Source: Verrucomicrobiota bacterium
GTDB lineage: Bacteria > Verrucomicrobiota > Verrucomicrobiia > Opitutales > Opitutaceae
Assembly: GCA_026398135.1 (NCBI GenBank)
Contig: JAPLTN010000070.1
Coordinates: forward strand, 1 to 46,588
Direction: 5' to 3'
Length of the DNA: 46,588 bases
Part shown: positions 16,422 through 25,759 of the stretch, in pieces
How positions within the stretch are numbered: the first letter of the stretch is position 1
Layout of the letters: every line of letters starts with the position of its first letter
The notes under the pieces: model-generated
Told to the model about the DNA's origin: nothing
The model's input: the letters and a program-made list of their open reading frames with translations, nothing else
Database searches by the model: none
Translations under genes and position numbers: made by a program

Positions 16422-19313
16422 CTATTCGCGTTGTCCCTTATCCATGAAAACGCCGGATACCACCGCGTTGAATCCCTCCTTCTTCCGCGCGTGAATCGTA
16501 ACCGGGCCGCTGACGACCCAAGTGAGATAAATTCCCGCGCCGGTCTCCGCTGGCGTGGCCGCTTGCGTGTCGAGAACCTTGCCGTCGCGCGTGCGGATGG
16601 AAATTTCGAGGGCGCGGGCGGGATTTCGGATGTTGTCATAGTCCATGACATACACGGTGAGCTGCCAGGGGCCGGGGGCTTTCGGAGGCGTCATCTGCAA
16701 ATCGAAGTCCGTGGCCGCCGTCCAGCAGGCAGCCAGCTTGGAACCGGTCGCTCCAGCGGGCAGCTCCGGCACGCGCGGGGTGTGATCGTCCTTGCCCCAG
16801 ACGTAGGTGGCCGCGTCTTTCGGACGCAATGCATATCCGTTTTGGGTGGCGATGGGCTGCCCGGCGAGCCACGCGGCGAGGCTGCCATATTTGCCGCGCC
16901 ATTGACCGGCCGTGCTGACATCTCGCCTAACAAACTTGGCGGTCACTGGCGCGGCGTCGGTGAAGGCAAGAGGTCGGGCCTCATCGGTGACGGTGGCGGC
17001 ATCGAATACTGCGGTGGCCTTGCCGGTTGGGCCGATTTTCACGACCTGCTTTTCGACGGCATTCGCTGTCGGTTTGAAGACAATGAGGTTAGCGGTGGAG
17101 TTGGGAGCCCCTTCGATTTCCACGGCGAGTTTGGTTAGAGATGATCTTTCGGTGTAGCGGAAGATGGGCGCGTCGGCGTAGAGCACCTGCGGACCCGATC
17201 GGGTTTTTTCCTGAATCCAGAATGCGGCGCAAGGCTCGACTCCGTCATCGAGATCAATAGGCAATCCTTCCTTCACCAGTCGCTTGCCAGCGTATTCGCC
17301 GCGGAACACATAATTGAAGCCGCCATCCGGCGTTTGCGTGATTTCCTCGACGACGTAGGTCTTGTCCGGATCGAGCCAGCGCAGCTTGGCGGCGAAAGCG
17401 TTGTTCTTGGTTAGATTAAGGTGGTTGAGGGCAAAGAGCAGCGCCTGGCTTTTCGATTCATTAGTGAACATCCACGCCCATGGGCCTTCGTTCTTCAACC
17501 GGTCCGCGCCGTTATAGACCGGGAGCATCCCTTCATTGAGAATGGATTGAATGCGTGGATTTTTTCGCCAGTCATTGAAGAAGCGCAGGTGGGCGACAGA
17601 AGTTTCGGACCAGTCGCCCGGCCATGAATAGATCATCGTATGCCTGGCTAAGAGGAACTGGTAATACCACAGCGGCGAATCCTGCCACGCGGTGGCATAG
17701 TCCTTGCCTTCGCCGTGAGTCGAGAGCATCCCCTCCAATGGGAAGAGACCGAACGCGGCAAAGAGGTCGCGCACGTCGTCGGCATATTCGGAACGGCGGA
17801 ACATGCCCATGATGCCGTTGTCGGCCAGTTGGATGAGGCCGACATTCTGATTGCCCACGCCGTGGGTGCCGACGCCCAGCCCTTCTTCGCCGGGACCGCC
17901 GGGATTATCCACCTCGCAGGTGGTCTGCATGATGAAGTCGGGATGCTGGTGCGCGATCGTGTTCATGTAGCGTTTCATGCCCAGAATCTTCCGATAGACG
18001 GAATCGGCGGGATGGGAATAGGCGGTCTCCGTATCAGTCTTCCAGAGCAAGCCGGCATCCACCTGATCCCAGGAACTGTGGTATTTTCCGATCAAGTCTT
18101 CCTGCATCTGCTTCAATTTGAAATCAATGTTCGCCGGGTCGGCGGAATCGCGGCCCTCTCCCCAGCCGCGCGTGCAGAAGCGGCCTTGCAGGCTGAACCA
18201 GTGGCCGGGCTTGAGGCCGTGGTCGTTGATATATTGCCCGAGCGCGGCCATGTCCGTCCAGTTTCGCGCGGGCGTGGTGCTGTCATCCGGCGCATACCAA
18301 CCGTCGTCAATGAGCACGCGGTCGAAACCGGCGGCCTGCGCCTTGGGCACGACGATGTCGCGGTAGTTCATGTCGGTGCGACGGCGCTTATGATAGCCCC
18401 ATTGCCAGTCGTTGGTGGAAAGAATGTGAGCCGGGTTGTGATACTTGAAACGCTGGCGAAGATGTTCGGCCACCGCCATTCGGCCGTCCATGTCGTCACC
18501 CTTGAACACACCAAAGTTGACCGAGAAATATTCCAGCTCCTCGCGGGGAAATAGCGTCAGTTGAACGGCGTTCGGGTTGGATGCAACGCGGACCTTCGGT
18601 TCGTTGTCCCATGCATGAATATAAAGCAGTTTTTCCTGGGCGCTGGCCTTGGCGGGCCCGGGCACCAAGCTGGTAGCCCAATTGTTCTCGGGCACGACGA
18701 ACCACCCATCGCCCGTGTCGTAGGAGGTAATGACATTACGTCCTACGCGATGCACGCCTGCCTTGGTGGCATTCCACATCAAGTTGCCGGTGACATAGTG
18801 CAGCGTGTGCGGCCGATCCGGCAGGTTGAGCGCGAAGACGTCGGAAGCGCTGATGGTGACCGGTTGGTCTGTGCCGTTTTTCAGGAACGAAAGCACGCGC
18901 AGCCCCGCGCGACCATTGTAGATTTCAAAGACCTGGCGGACGGAAAACGCCACCGGCTGCGTCCGTGTTAAGGAAAGCTCCAATCGCTTGCCCCATGTTT
19001 TGCCGTAAAACTTGATGTCACTAAGGTCGGCCTTGGCGAGTGTCCAGCCACCGTCGCTGGCAGTGACGGTCTGACCGTTGATGACTAACGAAAACAAGGA
19101 TTCCGGTGCCTGATCTTTCAGATAATCCTTTTCCGCCATCTGGTTGGACAAGCGGGTCAGCGACAAGTGTCCTTGGGCGCACGAGACGACGACTTGGATT
19201 GCTTCATTTTGCAACGTCCAGGTGTTTCCGCTCACTGTGATTGCGGCCGGCTCCGCCGCGCGCGCGAACAGCGCGGCCAGCGCGAGCGCCATGATGGCAA
19301 GGCGCTGTTTCAT
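16422..19313 (-). CDS. Secreted clan GH-D-like glycosidase (GH36/alpha-galactosidase-like)
   Basis: 963 residues from ATG 19313, chosen because MKQRLAIMALALAALFARAAE is a clean signal peptide; starts at 19355 or TTG 19379 would add a charged leader. An N-terminal beta-sandwich domain (to about residue 290) is followed by a TIM barrel with NDWQWGYHKRR, FDRVLIDDGWYAP (about 330-342), LKPGHWFSLQG, SSWDQVDAG (about 413-421) and FIMQTTCEVDNPGG. The order and the IDDGW motif resemble GH36 and related GH-D enzymes that cleave alpha-galactosides, but similarity is distant. A last beta-sandwich domain (about 860-963) may bind carbohydrate. It sits between the ThuA-HEAT and GH97 genes, and a repeat C copy lies upstream of it. 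Confidence 0.6.
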   Translation of the reverse strand: MKQRLAIMALALAALFARAAEPAAITVSGNTWTLQNEAIQVVVSCAQGHLSLTRLSNQMAEKDYLKDQAPESLFSLVINGQTVTASDGGWTLAKADLSDIKFYGKTWGKRLELSLTRTQPVAFSVRQVFEIYNGRAGLRVLSFLKNGTDQPVTISASDVFALNLPDRPHTLHYVTGNLMWNATKAGVHRVGRNVITSYDTGDGWFVVPENNWATSLVPGPAKASAQEKLLYIHAWDNEPKVRVASNPNAVQLTLFPREELEYFSVNFGVFKGDDMDGRMAVAEHLRQRFKYHNPAHILSTNDWQWGYHKRRRTDMNYRDIVVPKAQAAGFDRVLIDDGWYAPDDSTTPARNWTDMAALGQYINDHGLKPGHWFSLQGRFCTRGWGEGRDSADPANIDFKLKQMQEDLIGKYHSSWDQVDAGLLWKTDTETAYSHPADSVYRKILGMKRYMNTIAHQHPDFIMQTTCEVDNPGGPGEEGLGVGTHGVGNQNVGLIQLADNGIMGMFRRSEYADDVRDLFAAFGLFPLEGMLSTHGEGKDYATAWQDSPLWYYQFLLARHTMIYSWPGDWSETSVAHLRFFNDWRKNPRIQSILNEGMLPVYNGADRLKNEGPWAWMFTNESKSQALLFALNHLNLTKNNAFAAKLRWLDPDKTYVVEEITQTPDGGFNYVFRGEYAGKRLVKEGLPIDLDDGVEPCAAFWIQEKTRSGPQVLYADAPIFRYTERSSLTKLAVEIEGAPNSTANLIVFKPTANAVEKQVVKIGPTGKATAVFDAATVTDEARPLAFTDAAPVTAKFVRRDVSTAGQWRGKYGSLAAWLAGQPIATQNGYALRPKDAATYVWGKDDHTPRVPELPAGATGSKLAACWTAATDFDLQMTPPKAPGPWQLTVYVMDYDNIRNPARALEISIRTRDGKVLDTQAATPAETGAGIYLTWVVSGPVTIHARKKEGFNAVVSGVFMDKGQRE

Positions 19314-19376
19314 GCGGGTTACCAGGAAATTGCTTTTAGGGGGTTGGATAGGCATTTGTATAAATTTGATTTGTCT

Positions 19377-19460
19377 CAATGAGGTGCTTTTTTATGCCAA
19401 CGATTCCTTGTTACCCTCCGAAAAACGTTGAGAAACCTCATTGCGTCCGGGAGGGGCAGA
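19377..19460. repeat. Repeat C, full copy upstream of the GH-D-like gene
   Basis: Aligns over about 80 bp with 13852-13935: on the minus strand CCCGGACGCAAT, AACGTTTTTCGG, GGGTAACA and GGCATAAAAAAGCACC. It lies just after the ThuA-HEAT stop and ends about 65 bp before the chosen start of the glycosidase gene, a position suited to a leader or operator. An AACGTT core is visible, but no regulator can be assigned. Confidence 0.6.
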
Positions 19461-19473
19461 TAACCGTCGCGAG

Positions 19474-22209
19474 TTACTTTGCGGGTTCTTCGGCTTTGAA
19501 TTCCTTCAGAAATTCCTGCGCTTCATTGGTCTTGAGTTCGCGAACTGCCGCCAGAATAGCGTTTTTCTCCTCACTGCGGATGGCCAGCGGCCAAAGAGAA
19601 CGGTAGGCGGCGATTTGCCCGATTTTATTCAGGTTTTCGATCGCTGGAATGGTTTCGATACAGCCACGGAAAGCCAGAATGCGCTCATCTTCGTTGGTAG
19701 CCTTCTTAGCGGTGGCTTGCAGAAGTTTAAGCGAGCCTTCGATGCGGGCGGCGGAGAGGGCGCGAATCACGTCCTTGCGGTCAGCGGCGTCGGGGGCGTT
19801 GAGCAAACGGGCCAGCAGGGTGTCCGCCTCCGGTCCCTTTACCAGGGTTAGCGCCCCGATAAAGGTTGAGCGGCCGCCCGGTTGCGCGGGATCGGCTATG
19901 GCCCCGCCCAAAAGCTCGGCGGCCTTGGCGGCATCGTCCACAAAACCGACCGAGGTGAAGAGCGCCTTGCGAAATCCGCGCTGGTCGGCGCTTTTTTTGG
20001 CGTTTTCCGACAGTTTGATAATGCTGGCCATGGGCACGGAGTGCGCGATGTCGCCCAGGGCCGTGAAGGCCGCAGCGCGCAACCCGGCTTCGGGCGATGC
20101 GCACAATTCCATGATCAGTGCCTGAGCGGAAATCACCTGGCGGTCTCCCAGCAGGGAAAGAAGGGCGGCGCGCACCGCCGGGCTTGAGTCCGATTTGCCT
20201 GCGGCCTCGGTCAAGCGCGTCGATAAATCCCTGGCCTGCGAAGCCGAAAGCGCGCGGTAGGCGGCGTCGCGCACCGGGCCGCCCCCAACCAGTCGCGGAG
20301 CAAGCGCCAGCAGTGCTTCGGTATTTTCGACGCGGGCGAGCGCGGCAATACCGACGGTGATCACAGCGGTGTCCGTCGAGTCCAGACTCAGTCGGGCCAA
20401 ACCAAGCCCCGAGTCGTCAGCCACCGCAGAAAGGGCGGCGATTTGCGTGTCGTTGCCAAGCTTGGGCCAGGCCGCCGCGAGCTCGGCGATGGGTGCGGCC
20501 TGGCGACTGCGCACTATGGCGGCGGCGGCGGCCTGGCGAACGCGGGGCTCCGGGTCGCCCAGCCATTTAACCAACCGTTTGGATTTCTCGGGTGTCAGCG
20601 ACTTGGCCAGGAGGACGATGGCTTCAGCCCGGTCGGAGGGTGCCGTGGCTTTGGCGAGGAGTTTTTCGGCCAGGGTCGCCACGGCAGGGGCGGCTTTGGC
20701 GTCGCGGTCCAGCCACGCGTAGGCCGCAGCGAGGGCGAGGGGCGTCGCATCGGGACCGGCCGGCAACGAGAGCAAGAAATCGACCGAGCTTTTGACACCA
20801 TACGAAGCAATGGCGGCACGCGCCGCGCGGGCGTCGCTGGCATCGGCGTTTTTTGCCACTGCGGACAGCACGCCAAAAGTCGCAGGTGTGCGGTAAGAAC
20901 GCAGTGCGTCGATAAAGGGCGTGCGAGTGCCTGCGGCGCGTTTCTCCACGATTTTTATCAGCGCGCTTTCTGCTTCGGGCAAACGAAGCTGCCCCAGTAC
21001 TAGCGCGCTTCGCTCGGCCAGTCCGGGTTCGTCGGAAACGGCGGTGGCGGCGAGCGCGGGCACCGAGGCCGCGGTGCCCTTCAAGGTGAGCCGGTCCAAA
21101 GCCGCGAACTTGCTGGAAAGCGGCGCGGCGGGATCCAAAAGGATGGCAATCAAGGCCGGTTCTGCGAGCGCGGTCGGCGTTTCTGTGCCGGGCGTGGCGG
21201 CGGGTGCGCTCACTTTGGCGTCGGTCGCGGCAGCCGCCTTGGGTTTGGCGGCGGGTTTGAGCCAGATGTCCTGGATCGTCGTCGTCTCGTTCGGAGCGAG
21301 CGCGGGAGTAAACTTGCCGGCTTGGGCGGAAGGCCTGGCGTCGGCCGCCAGATCGCCTAGCGCGTAGCGGATGCCTTCGAGCAGGTGACTCAGGACCGGC
21401 CGCACATAAAAAATATCCTCGTTGTGGCCGAGCGAAGTGTAAAAGACCCGGCCCTTGCCTTCGGTGTGAATCCAACTGACCGGGAAGTCGTTGTCGGTTC
21501 GTTTGATTTTATCCGCCGGGCGGGCGTTTTGCGTTTTACTCATATCCAGGCTGAGCAACACGCGCTGTTTCTCACGGCTGTAAGGGCCGCTGATTTGGTA
21601 AAGTTCCTCGCGTATCCAAAAACCCGTTTCTCCGAAGGGCAGGTTGAGCACATGCTTCGGTTCGTCGAGTTTGACCGCACTGACTTCACCCGCATTCCAA
21701 GGATGGCTGTGGAACACACCGCCGATAAGCGCCTGGCCCTCGGGCCAGTCCGGAAAGTTGTCCGTCGCGGCATGCAGGCCAATCACGCCTTTGCCGCCGC
21801 GCACGAACTCCAAAAGCGCCTGGCGGTGCAGCGGATCGGTGAACTTGAGGCCGGTGCTGTTCAAGAAAACCACCGCGTCAAAACGCGCCAGGTTCTCCGG
21901 CGTGAACTGCGCCATGTCTTCGCTGGCTGCGGTGGTGAAGGCCTTGGTTTTTTCGCCGAGCCGCTGCAAAGCCAGAATGCCGACGGGGATGGACTTATGG
22001 ACGAAGCCCTCGGTGCGGAAAAAAACCAGCACGCGGCGGGCTTGGGCGGGGGCAAACGTGTCTGGCGGCAGACCGGCCTCGATCAAGGCGGTTTGTTCGG
22101 CCGTAACCGGCTTGAACGGGTGGCCGGGCTCGGCGCGGAGGCTGGTGGCGAGGGTGGTGCAAAAGCTCAAAAAGAGCAGGGAAACCAGGGGGCGTTGGGG
22201 AAAATGCAT
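19474..22209 (-). CDS. Secreted ThuA domain protein with C-terminal HEAT repeats
   Basis: 911 residues with a signal peptide (SLLFLSFCTTLATSLRAE). The ThuA/trehalose-utilisation domain covers about 57-290, with RVLVFFRTEGFVHKSIP, FDAVVFLNSTG, GKGVIGLHAATDNF, IGGVFHSHPW, PVSWIHTEGKGRVFYTSLGH and LLEGIRYALGD: a class I glutamine-amidotransferase-like fold. A Pro/Ala-rich linker (about 295-345) leads to a long alpha-helical region of Ala/Leu-rich HEAT repeats (about 350-900) such as GDPEPRVRQAAAAAIVRS. ThuA proteins are linked to keto-disaccharide metabolism. The HEAT array suggests a binding platform (inference). It follows the DUF1080 gene by 39 bp. Confidence 0.9.
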   Translation of the reverse strand: MHFPQRPLVSLLFLSFCTTLATSLRAEPGHPFKPVTAEQTALIEAGLPPDTFAPAQARRVLVFFRTEGFVHKSIPVGILALQRLGEKTKAFTTAASEDMAQFTPENLARFDAVVFLNSTGLKFTDPLHRQALLEFVRGGKGVIGLHAATDNFPDWPEGQALIGGVFHSHPWNAGEVSAVKLDEPKHVLNLPFGETGFWIREELYQISGPYSREKQRVLLSLDMSKTQNARPADKIKRTDNDFPVSWIHTEGKGRVFYTSLGHNEDIFYVRPVLSHLLEGIRYALGDLAADARPSAQAGKFTPALAPNETTTIQDIWLKPAAKPKAAAATDAKVSAPAATPGTETPTALAEPALIAILLDPAAPLSSKFAALDRLTLKGTAASVPALAATAVSDEPGLAERSALVLGQLRLPEAESALIKIVEKRAAGTRTPFIDALRSYRTPATFGVLSAVAKNADASDARAARAAIASYGVKSSVDFLLSLPAGPDATPLALAAAYAWLDRDAKAAPAVATLAEKLLAKATAPSDRAEAIVLLAKSLTPEKSKRLVKWLGDPEPRVRQAAAAAIVRSRQAAPIAELAAAWPKLGNDTQIAALSAVADDSGLGLARLSLDSTDTAVITVGIAALARVENTEALLALAPRLVGGGPVRDAAYRALSASQARDLSTRLTEAAGKSDSSPAVRAALLSLLGDRQVISAQALIMELCASPEAGLRAAAFTALGDIAHSVPMASIIKLSENAKKSADQRGFRKALFTSVGFVDDAAKAAELLGGAIADPAQPGGRSTFIGALTLVKGPEADTLLARLLNAPDAADRKDVIRALSAARIEGSLKLLQATAKKATNEDERILAFRGCIETIPAIENLNKIGQIAAYRSLWPLAIRSEEKNAILAAVRELKTNEAQEFLKEFKAEEPAK

Positions 22210-22248
22210 GACGATGAGGTTTAAGGGGAGGAAAGTTAAGCGGACGGG

Positions 22249-23037
22249 TTAATCGGCGATGGGAACGAGCCAGATGTTGCGGTAGCGGAGCACATCTCCG
22301 TGATCTTGCAGGGAGAGGGGGAGCCGGTCGGCGTGGGCCGCGTAGGGCGGGCGTTTTTTCCAGCCGGTGGGGCCGGTCAACTGCACGTTATTTTGCACGC
22401 GAACGCCGTTTACCTCGACGGTCAGACGAGCCGGGCGAACCAGGTTTCCCTGGGCGTCAAAGATCGGACGGCGAAACTCGATATCGTAGTATTGCCATTC
22501 CCCGGCCGGCCGGAGGGCGTTGGCCGAGGGTGGAAACTGGCCGTAAACCGCCCCCGCATGGCCGTCGGCATAGGTGGCGCCGTCGAGGGAATCGAGCACC
22601 TGAACCTCGTAACGTCCCATGAGAAACACCCCGCTGTTGCTACGGCTCTGGCCGCTTTTTCCGGGCGGCAGGCCGGGTGGACTCCACCATTCGAGATGCA
22701 GGCGACAGGAGCCAAAACCGGCGCGCGTAATCAGGCTGGGTCTCCCCTTGGTGGTAACAATTTCGAGGTAATCGTCGGTGGCCTTCCAGGTGGAGTCGCC
22801 CCAGGCATCGAGCCCCCGCCCGTTAAAGAGGATAATTGCCCCGGCGGGTGGCTGGGCGCGTTCCGCCAAAGCGGCGGCGGGCAAGGGCTCGACCCGAGAC
22901 GGCCGGGGCCGGGCCGGGTCGTGCGGGGCAAAACTCAGATCCGCCGTTGTCACCGGCTCTGCTGCCTCGACGGCGGCCATGAACCCGCTCAGGGGCAACA
23001 CGGCGGCCAGCGTTAAAGAGGTAAGATGGGAGGCCAT
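22249..23037 (-). CDS. DUF1080 (3-keto-disaccharide hydrolase family) secreted protein
   Basis: 262 residues, signal peptide MASHLTSLTLAAVLPLSGFMAAVEA. The concanavalin-like jelly-roll of PF06439 is clear: IILFNGRGLDAWGDSTWKA, HLEWWSPPG, SNSGVFLMGRYEVQVLDS, GEWQYYDIEFRRP, ARLTVEVNGVRVQNNV and LSLQDHGDVLRYRNIWLVP. Family members cleave glycosides whose sugar has been oxidised at C3, by lyase or hydrolase chemistry. It lies between a Tat-exported Gfo/Idh enzyme (12 bp upstream), the likely C3-oxidising partner, and ThuA-HEAT (39 bp downstream). The three are probably one transcription unit acting in the periplasm. Confidence 0.92.
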   Translation of the reverse strand: MASHLTSLTLAAVLPLSGFMAAVEAAEPVTTADLSFAPHDPARPRPSRVEPLPAAALAERAQPPAGAIILFNGRGLDAWGDSTWKATDDYLEIVTTKGRPSLITRAGFGSCRLHLEWWSPPGLPPGKSGQSRSNSGVFLMGRYEVQVLDSLDGATYADGHAGAVYGQFPPSANALRPAGEWQYYDIEFRRPIFDAQGNLVRPARLTVEVNGVRVQNNVQLTGPTGWKKRPPYAAHADRLPLSLQDHGDVLRYRNIWLVPIAD

Positions 23038-23049
23038 AAGATGTCCTCT

Positions 23050-24384
23050 TTAACTCTGCAGAACGTAAGGGGCGCGGTAGGTGCGAGTCAGGAAGCGCTG
23101 CGCTTCGGGCGCGCCGACGATTTCGCCGGCGGCGGCATTCCACACGACCGTTTCGCGCCCGCTGCGAATGGCCGCGTTGGCCAGATGGGCGACGGTGGTG
23201 ACTCGGCTCACCTCGTCGATGGGTGAACGGGGGCGGGCACCCGTGCGGATGCACTCGATCATGTTCTCGTAGTGGCCCACCGTGCTCGGGCCGAAAATCT
23301 GTTGCGTGGAGGGTATGACCAGACGCTTGAGACGGTCGTTGGAATAACTAATCCGACCCCGATCCACGGCTATCCAGCCTTCCGTGCCTTCGTAACGCAC
23401 GCCGCCTCCAAACGAGGATGACACCGAAATAACGGTTCCATTGGCGTAAACCGCCTCAAAACTATACTTGGTGGCCGTGGCCCGCAGCTCGACCGGTAAA
23501 TCCGGAAAAGTACCTTTCGCTTCGCGAATTTCGCTCACTTCCACGCCTTCCAAGCCCAGCCCCAAGACCGCAATATCGTGATGATGGCAAATCCAGTCGG
23601 ATAGCTGACCGCCGCCGAAGTCGTAGCACCAGCGCCAGTTGTAATGCATTTTGGCATTTTCCTTCAAAGCACAGTAGGGCCGGTAAGGAGCGGGACCCAG
23701 CCAACGCCCGTAATCAAAGTCGGAGGCGGCGGGGACCGGGCTGGGTTTCAGATTCTGATAAAGCCCACCCCCGGGCAGGCCCACTTGCACACGGGTGATT
23801 TTTCCTAAATAGCCACCGCGCACCAAGCTCATCGCCCGGCGGAATTCACCACTGGAGCGTTGCATGTTACCCAGCTGACAGACCACTCCCGCGCGCTCCA
23901 CAGCCGCTACCATCGCCCGGCACTCTATGATCGAATTGGCGACCGGTTTTTCACAATAAATGTGTTTGCCGGCGCGAGCCGCGTCAACAACCGGGAGGGC
24001 ATGCCAGTGGTCCGGCGTGGCCACCAGCACCGCATCAATATCGGGTCGGGCCAATAACTCGCCATAATCCAGGTAACTCTCGCAGCCCAGGTATTTATCT
24101 TGTCCACTCCGGCTGGCATAAAACCCCTCCAACGAGGCTTTTGTAGTATCACGACGTCCGCGATCCACGTCGCATATGGCAACGAATTGCACGCCATTTA
24201 TATAACGAAACCCGTACATCACATGATTGCCCTGGTTCCCGGCACCGATCAACCCGAAGTTGATCCGGTTGGACGGAGCGATGCCGCCACCGAGCCCGAG
24301 GGTCGAGGCTTTGACGATTTGGGGAAACATCACCGCCGCCGGGGCGGCGGTGGAAATAAGTTTGAAGAACGAGCGTCGATTCAT
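23050..24384 (-). CDS. Gfo/Idh/MocA family oxidoreductase with export signal
   Basis: 444 residues. The start MNRRSFFKLISTAAPAAVMF is a short twin-arginine-type leader. The Rossmann segment is FGLIGAGNQGNHVM, then LVATPDHWHALP and CEKPVAN (EKP present). The C-terminal half has YNWRWCYDFGGGQLSDW and CHHHDIAV; the usual G-x-H motif reads WICHHHD. The WDY/RPY segments (GRWLGPAPYRPY) are typical of the planctomycete/verrucomicrobial exported subgroup. Best candidate for the C3 oxidation feeding the adjacent DUF1080 protein (inference). It is 61 bp downstream of the AraC regulator gene. Confidence 0.92.
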   Translation of the reverse strand: MNRRSFFKLISTAAPAAVMFPQIVKASTLGLGGGIAPSNRINFGLIGAGNQGNHVMYGFRYINGVQFVAICDVDRGRRDTTKASLEGFYASRSGQDKYLGCESYLDYGELLARPDIDAVLVATPDHWHALPVVDAARAGKHIYCEKPVANSIIECRAMVAAVERAGVVCQLGNMQRSSGEFRRAMSLVRGGYLGKITRVQVGLPGGGLYQNLKPSPVPAASDFDYGRWLGPAPYRPYCALKENAKMHYNWRWCYDFGGGQLSDWICHHHDIAVLGLGLEGVEVSEIREAKGTFPDLPVELRATATKYSFEAVYANGTVISVSSSFGGGVRYEGTEGWIAVDRGRISYSNDRLKRLVIPSTQQIFGPSTVGHYENMIECIRTGARPRSPIDEVSRVTTVAHLANAAIRSGRETVVWNAAAGEIVGAPEAQRFLTRTYRAPYVLQS

Positions 24385-24445
24385 GGGGGTGTTAATTTAT
24401 CGGTTGAGAAGGCAGTAACTTGAACGAAGAAAAATGCTTGTGCCT

Positions 24446-25216
24446 TTATCCGCGCTTGTGCGCGGCACGGTAACGGCGAGGGGTGGTGCCAAAGTTTTGG
24501 GTGAACAGCGCCGTCATGTGGCTCTGATCGCAAAAACCGCAGGTAGCCGCGATCGCCCCCACACTGTCATCGTGGGTGAGCAACAGGTGGCGGGCGGCGC
24601 GCAGACGCACCGCATTCAAATAGCGCAGCGGAGAGGTTTTAAAAATCTGCGCGAAACGCCGCTCCAGCGTGCTCGCCGACAACCCGGATAGCCGCACAAA
24701 ATCATGTATGGTAAGATTTTGCCCATAGTGCTGCCCGATATGCTCCAACACCGAAAAAATGCCGGGCGGACACGCGGTATTCGCGCCGTCAATCAGACAG
24801 GTGACGCCGGCCACACCGATTACCGTGCCCTCTGCGTCGCGCATGGCGACCTTGGTAACGGTACGCCACTCAAAGGTGCGGTCCAAGCGGGGCACCGGTT
24901 CGATTTGTTGCAAGATGGGTTCGCCAGTCGTCAACACGGCACGGTCGTCTTCGATAAAGTGAGCGGCGATCTCGGGTGGGAAAAAATCCGCGTCCGTGCG
25001 ACCCAAAATATCTTCCAGACAGCGCGCCCCCAACATCGCCACAAAACCAGGATTGGCCTGCACAAAGCGTCCGTGCTCATCCTTCGCAAAATAATTCACC
25101 CCCGGAATATGCCCAAGCAGCAGCTCGATGTGGCGACTGCTGTTCATGCGACGATAGAACGCATCAAGGTCAAAGGCAGCCAGCTGCGGGGCGGCAGAGG
25201 ACTCGGTCAGGGGCAT
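24446..25216 (-). CDS. AraC-family transcriptional regulator with PAS sensor domain
   Basis: 256 residues. An N-terminal PAS domain (about 28-140) has IPGVNYFAKDEHGRFVQANPGF, LGRTDADFFPPEIA and EWRTVTKVAMRDAEGTVIGVAGV. The C-terminal two-helix-turn-helix DNA-binding domain (about 155-254) has LSASTLERRFAQIFKTSPLRYLN, RHLLLTHDDSVGAIAATCGF and SHMTALFTQNFGTTPRRYR. No transmembrane segment, so a cytoplasmic ligand is expected. It heads the co-directional glycan gene run, 61 bp before the Gfo/Idh gene, and is its likely regulator. Confidence 0.92.
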   Translation of the reverse strand: MPLTESSAAPQLAAFDLDAFYRRMNSSRHIELLLGHIPGVNYFAKDEHGRFVQANPGFVAMLGARCLEDILGRTDADFFPPEIAAHFIEDDRAVLTTGEPILQQIEPVPRLDRTFEWRTVTKVAMRDAEGTVIGVAGVTCLIDGANTACPPGIFSVLEHIGQHYGQNLTIHDFVRLSGLSASTLERRFAQIFKTSPLRYLNAVRLRAARHLLLTHDDSVGAIAATCGFCDQSHMTALFTQNFGTTPRRYRAAHKRG

Positions 25217-25455
25217 GCGATGAGCAAGTCTTAGCCCCGAACCCCAGTCAAGATTTTTTATGATAAAAACGTCTAACTGGATAAACCCGGATCTCTTCCC
25301 CTATGTGCGTTCACTCCATCCGACATTGTTGAATATCCATCAGGTCGGGGTGTGACCATTCCCGGGCAGTGATCCCAATGCGAAAATCCAGGGGTGTCCG
25401 TTGACGTTAATATCTATTAATTTATTGGTATATATTTATTTACGAATAAGATAAA

Positions 25456-25759
25456 GGTTCTTTGCTGTTTCGAGTGGGTGCAAAGACCGGGAAAGAACCG
25501 CTAATGCGGCGAGCCAAAGTCCGCCGCCGAGATTTCACCTGCCGACCAAGTCGGTCGACGCAGTCGATTCCTCGGCCAATGGCCTCGCTGGGAAAATGGC
25601 TAATTGCTTATTCAGGAAATCTTTACTTTATGTCGAGGCCATTGGCCGTAACGTCTAACACGGCCGTTTCGCAACGCGAAGCCACTCGCTCTGCCGCGCT
25701 CATTGAGCCGCGGCATTAGCGGTTAAACCAAAGCTACCCACTGAAAACAGCGAGGAACC
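25456..25759. mobile_element. MITE-like element, 304 bp, 8-bp target duplication
   Basis: The element begins GGTTCTTTGCTGTTTCGAGT and ends with the near-complement ACTGAAAACAGCGAGGAACC. Pairing continues inward (AACCGCTAATGC at 25496-25507 with GCATTAGCGGTT at 25713-25724), giving terminal inverted repeats of about 50 bp. An inner 15-bp perfect palindrome pair (CGGCCAATGGCCTCG, 25573-25587, and its complement, 25634-25648) is also present. The element is bounded by a perfect direct repeat AAGATAAA at 25448-25455 and 25760-25767. There is no transposase; an 85-codon plus-strand ORF inside is not protein-like. The rest of the 25217-25984 gap is A/T-rich sequence with no gene, presumably including the araC promoter. 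Confidence 0.8.

Noticed and set aside
25462-25719. 85-codon ORF in the gap upstream of araC
   Set aside because: It lies wholly within the inverted-repeat element and reads through its palindromes; better explained as element sequence.
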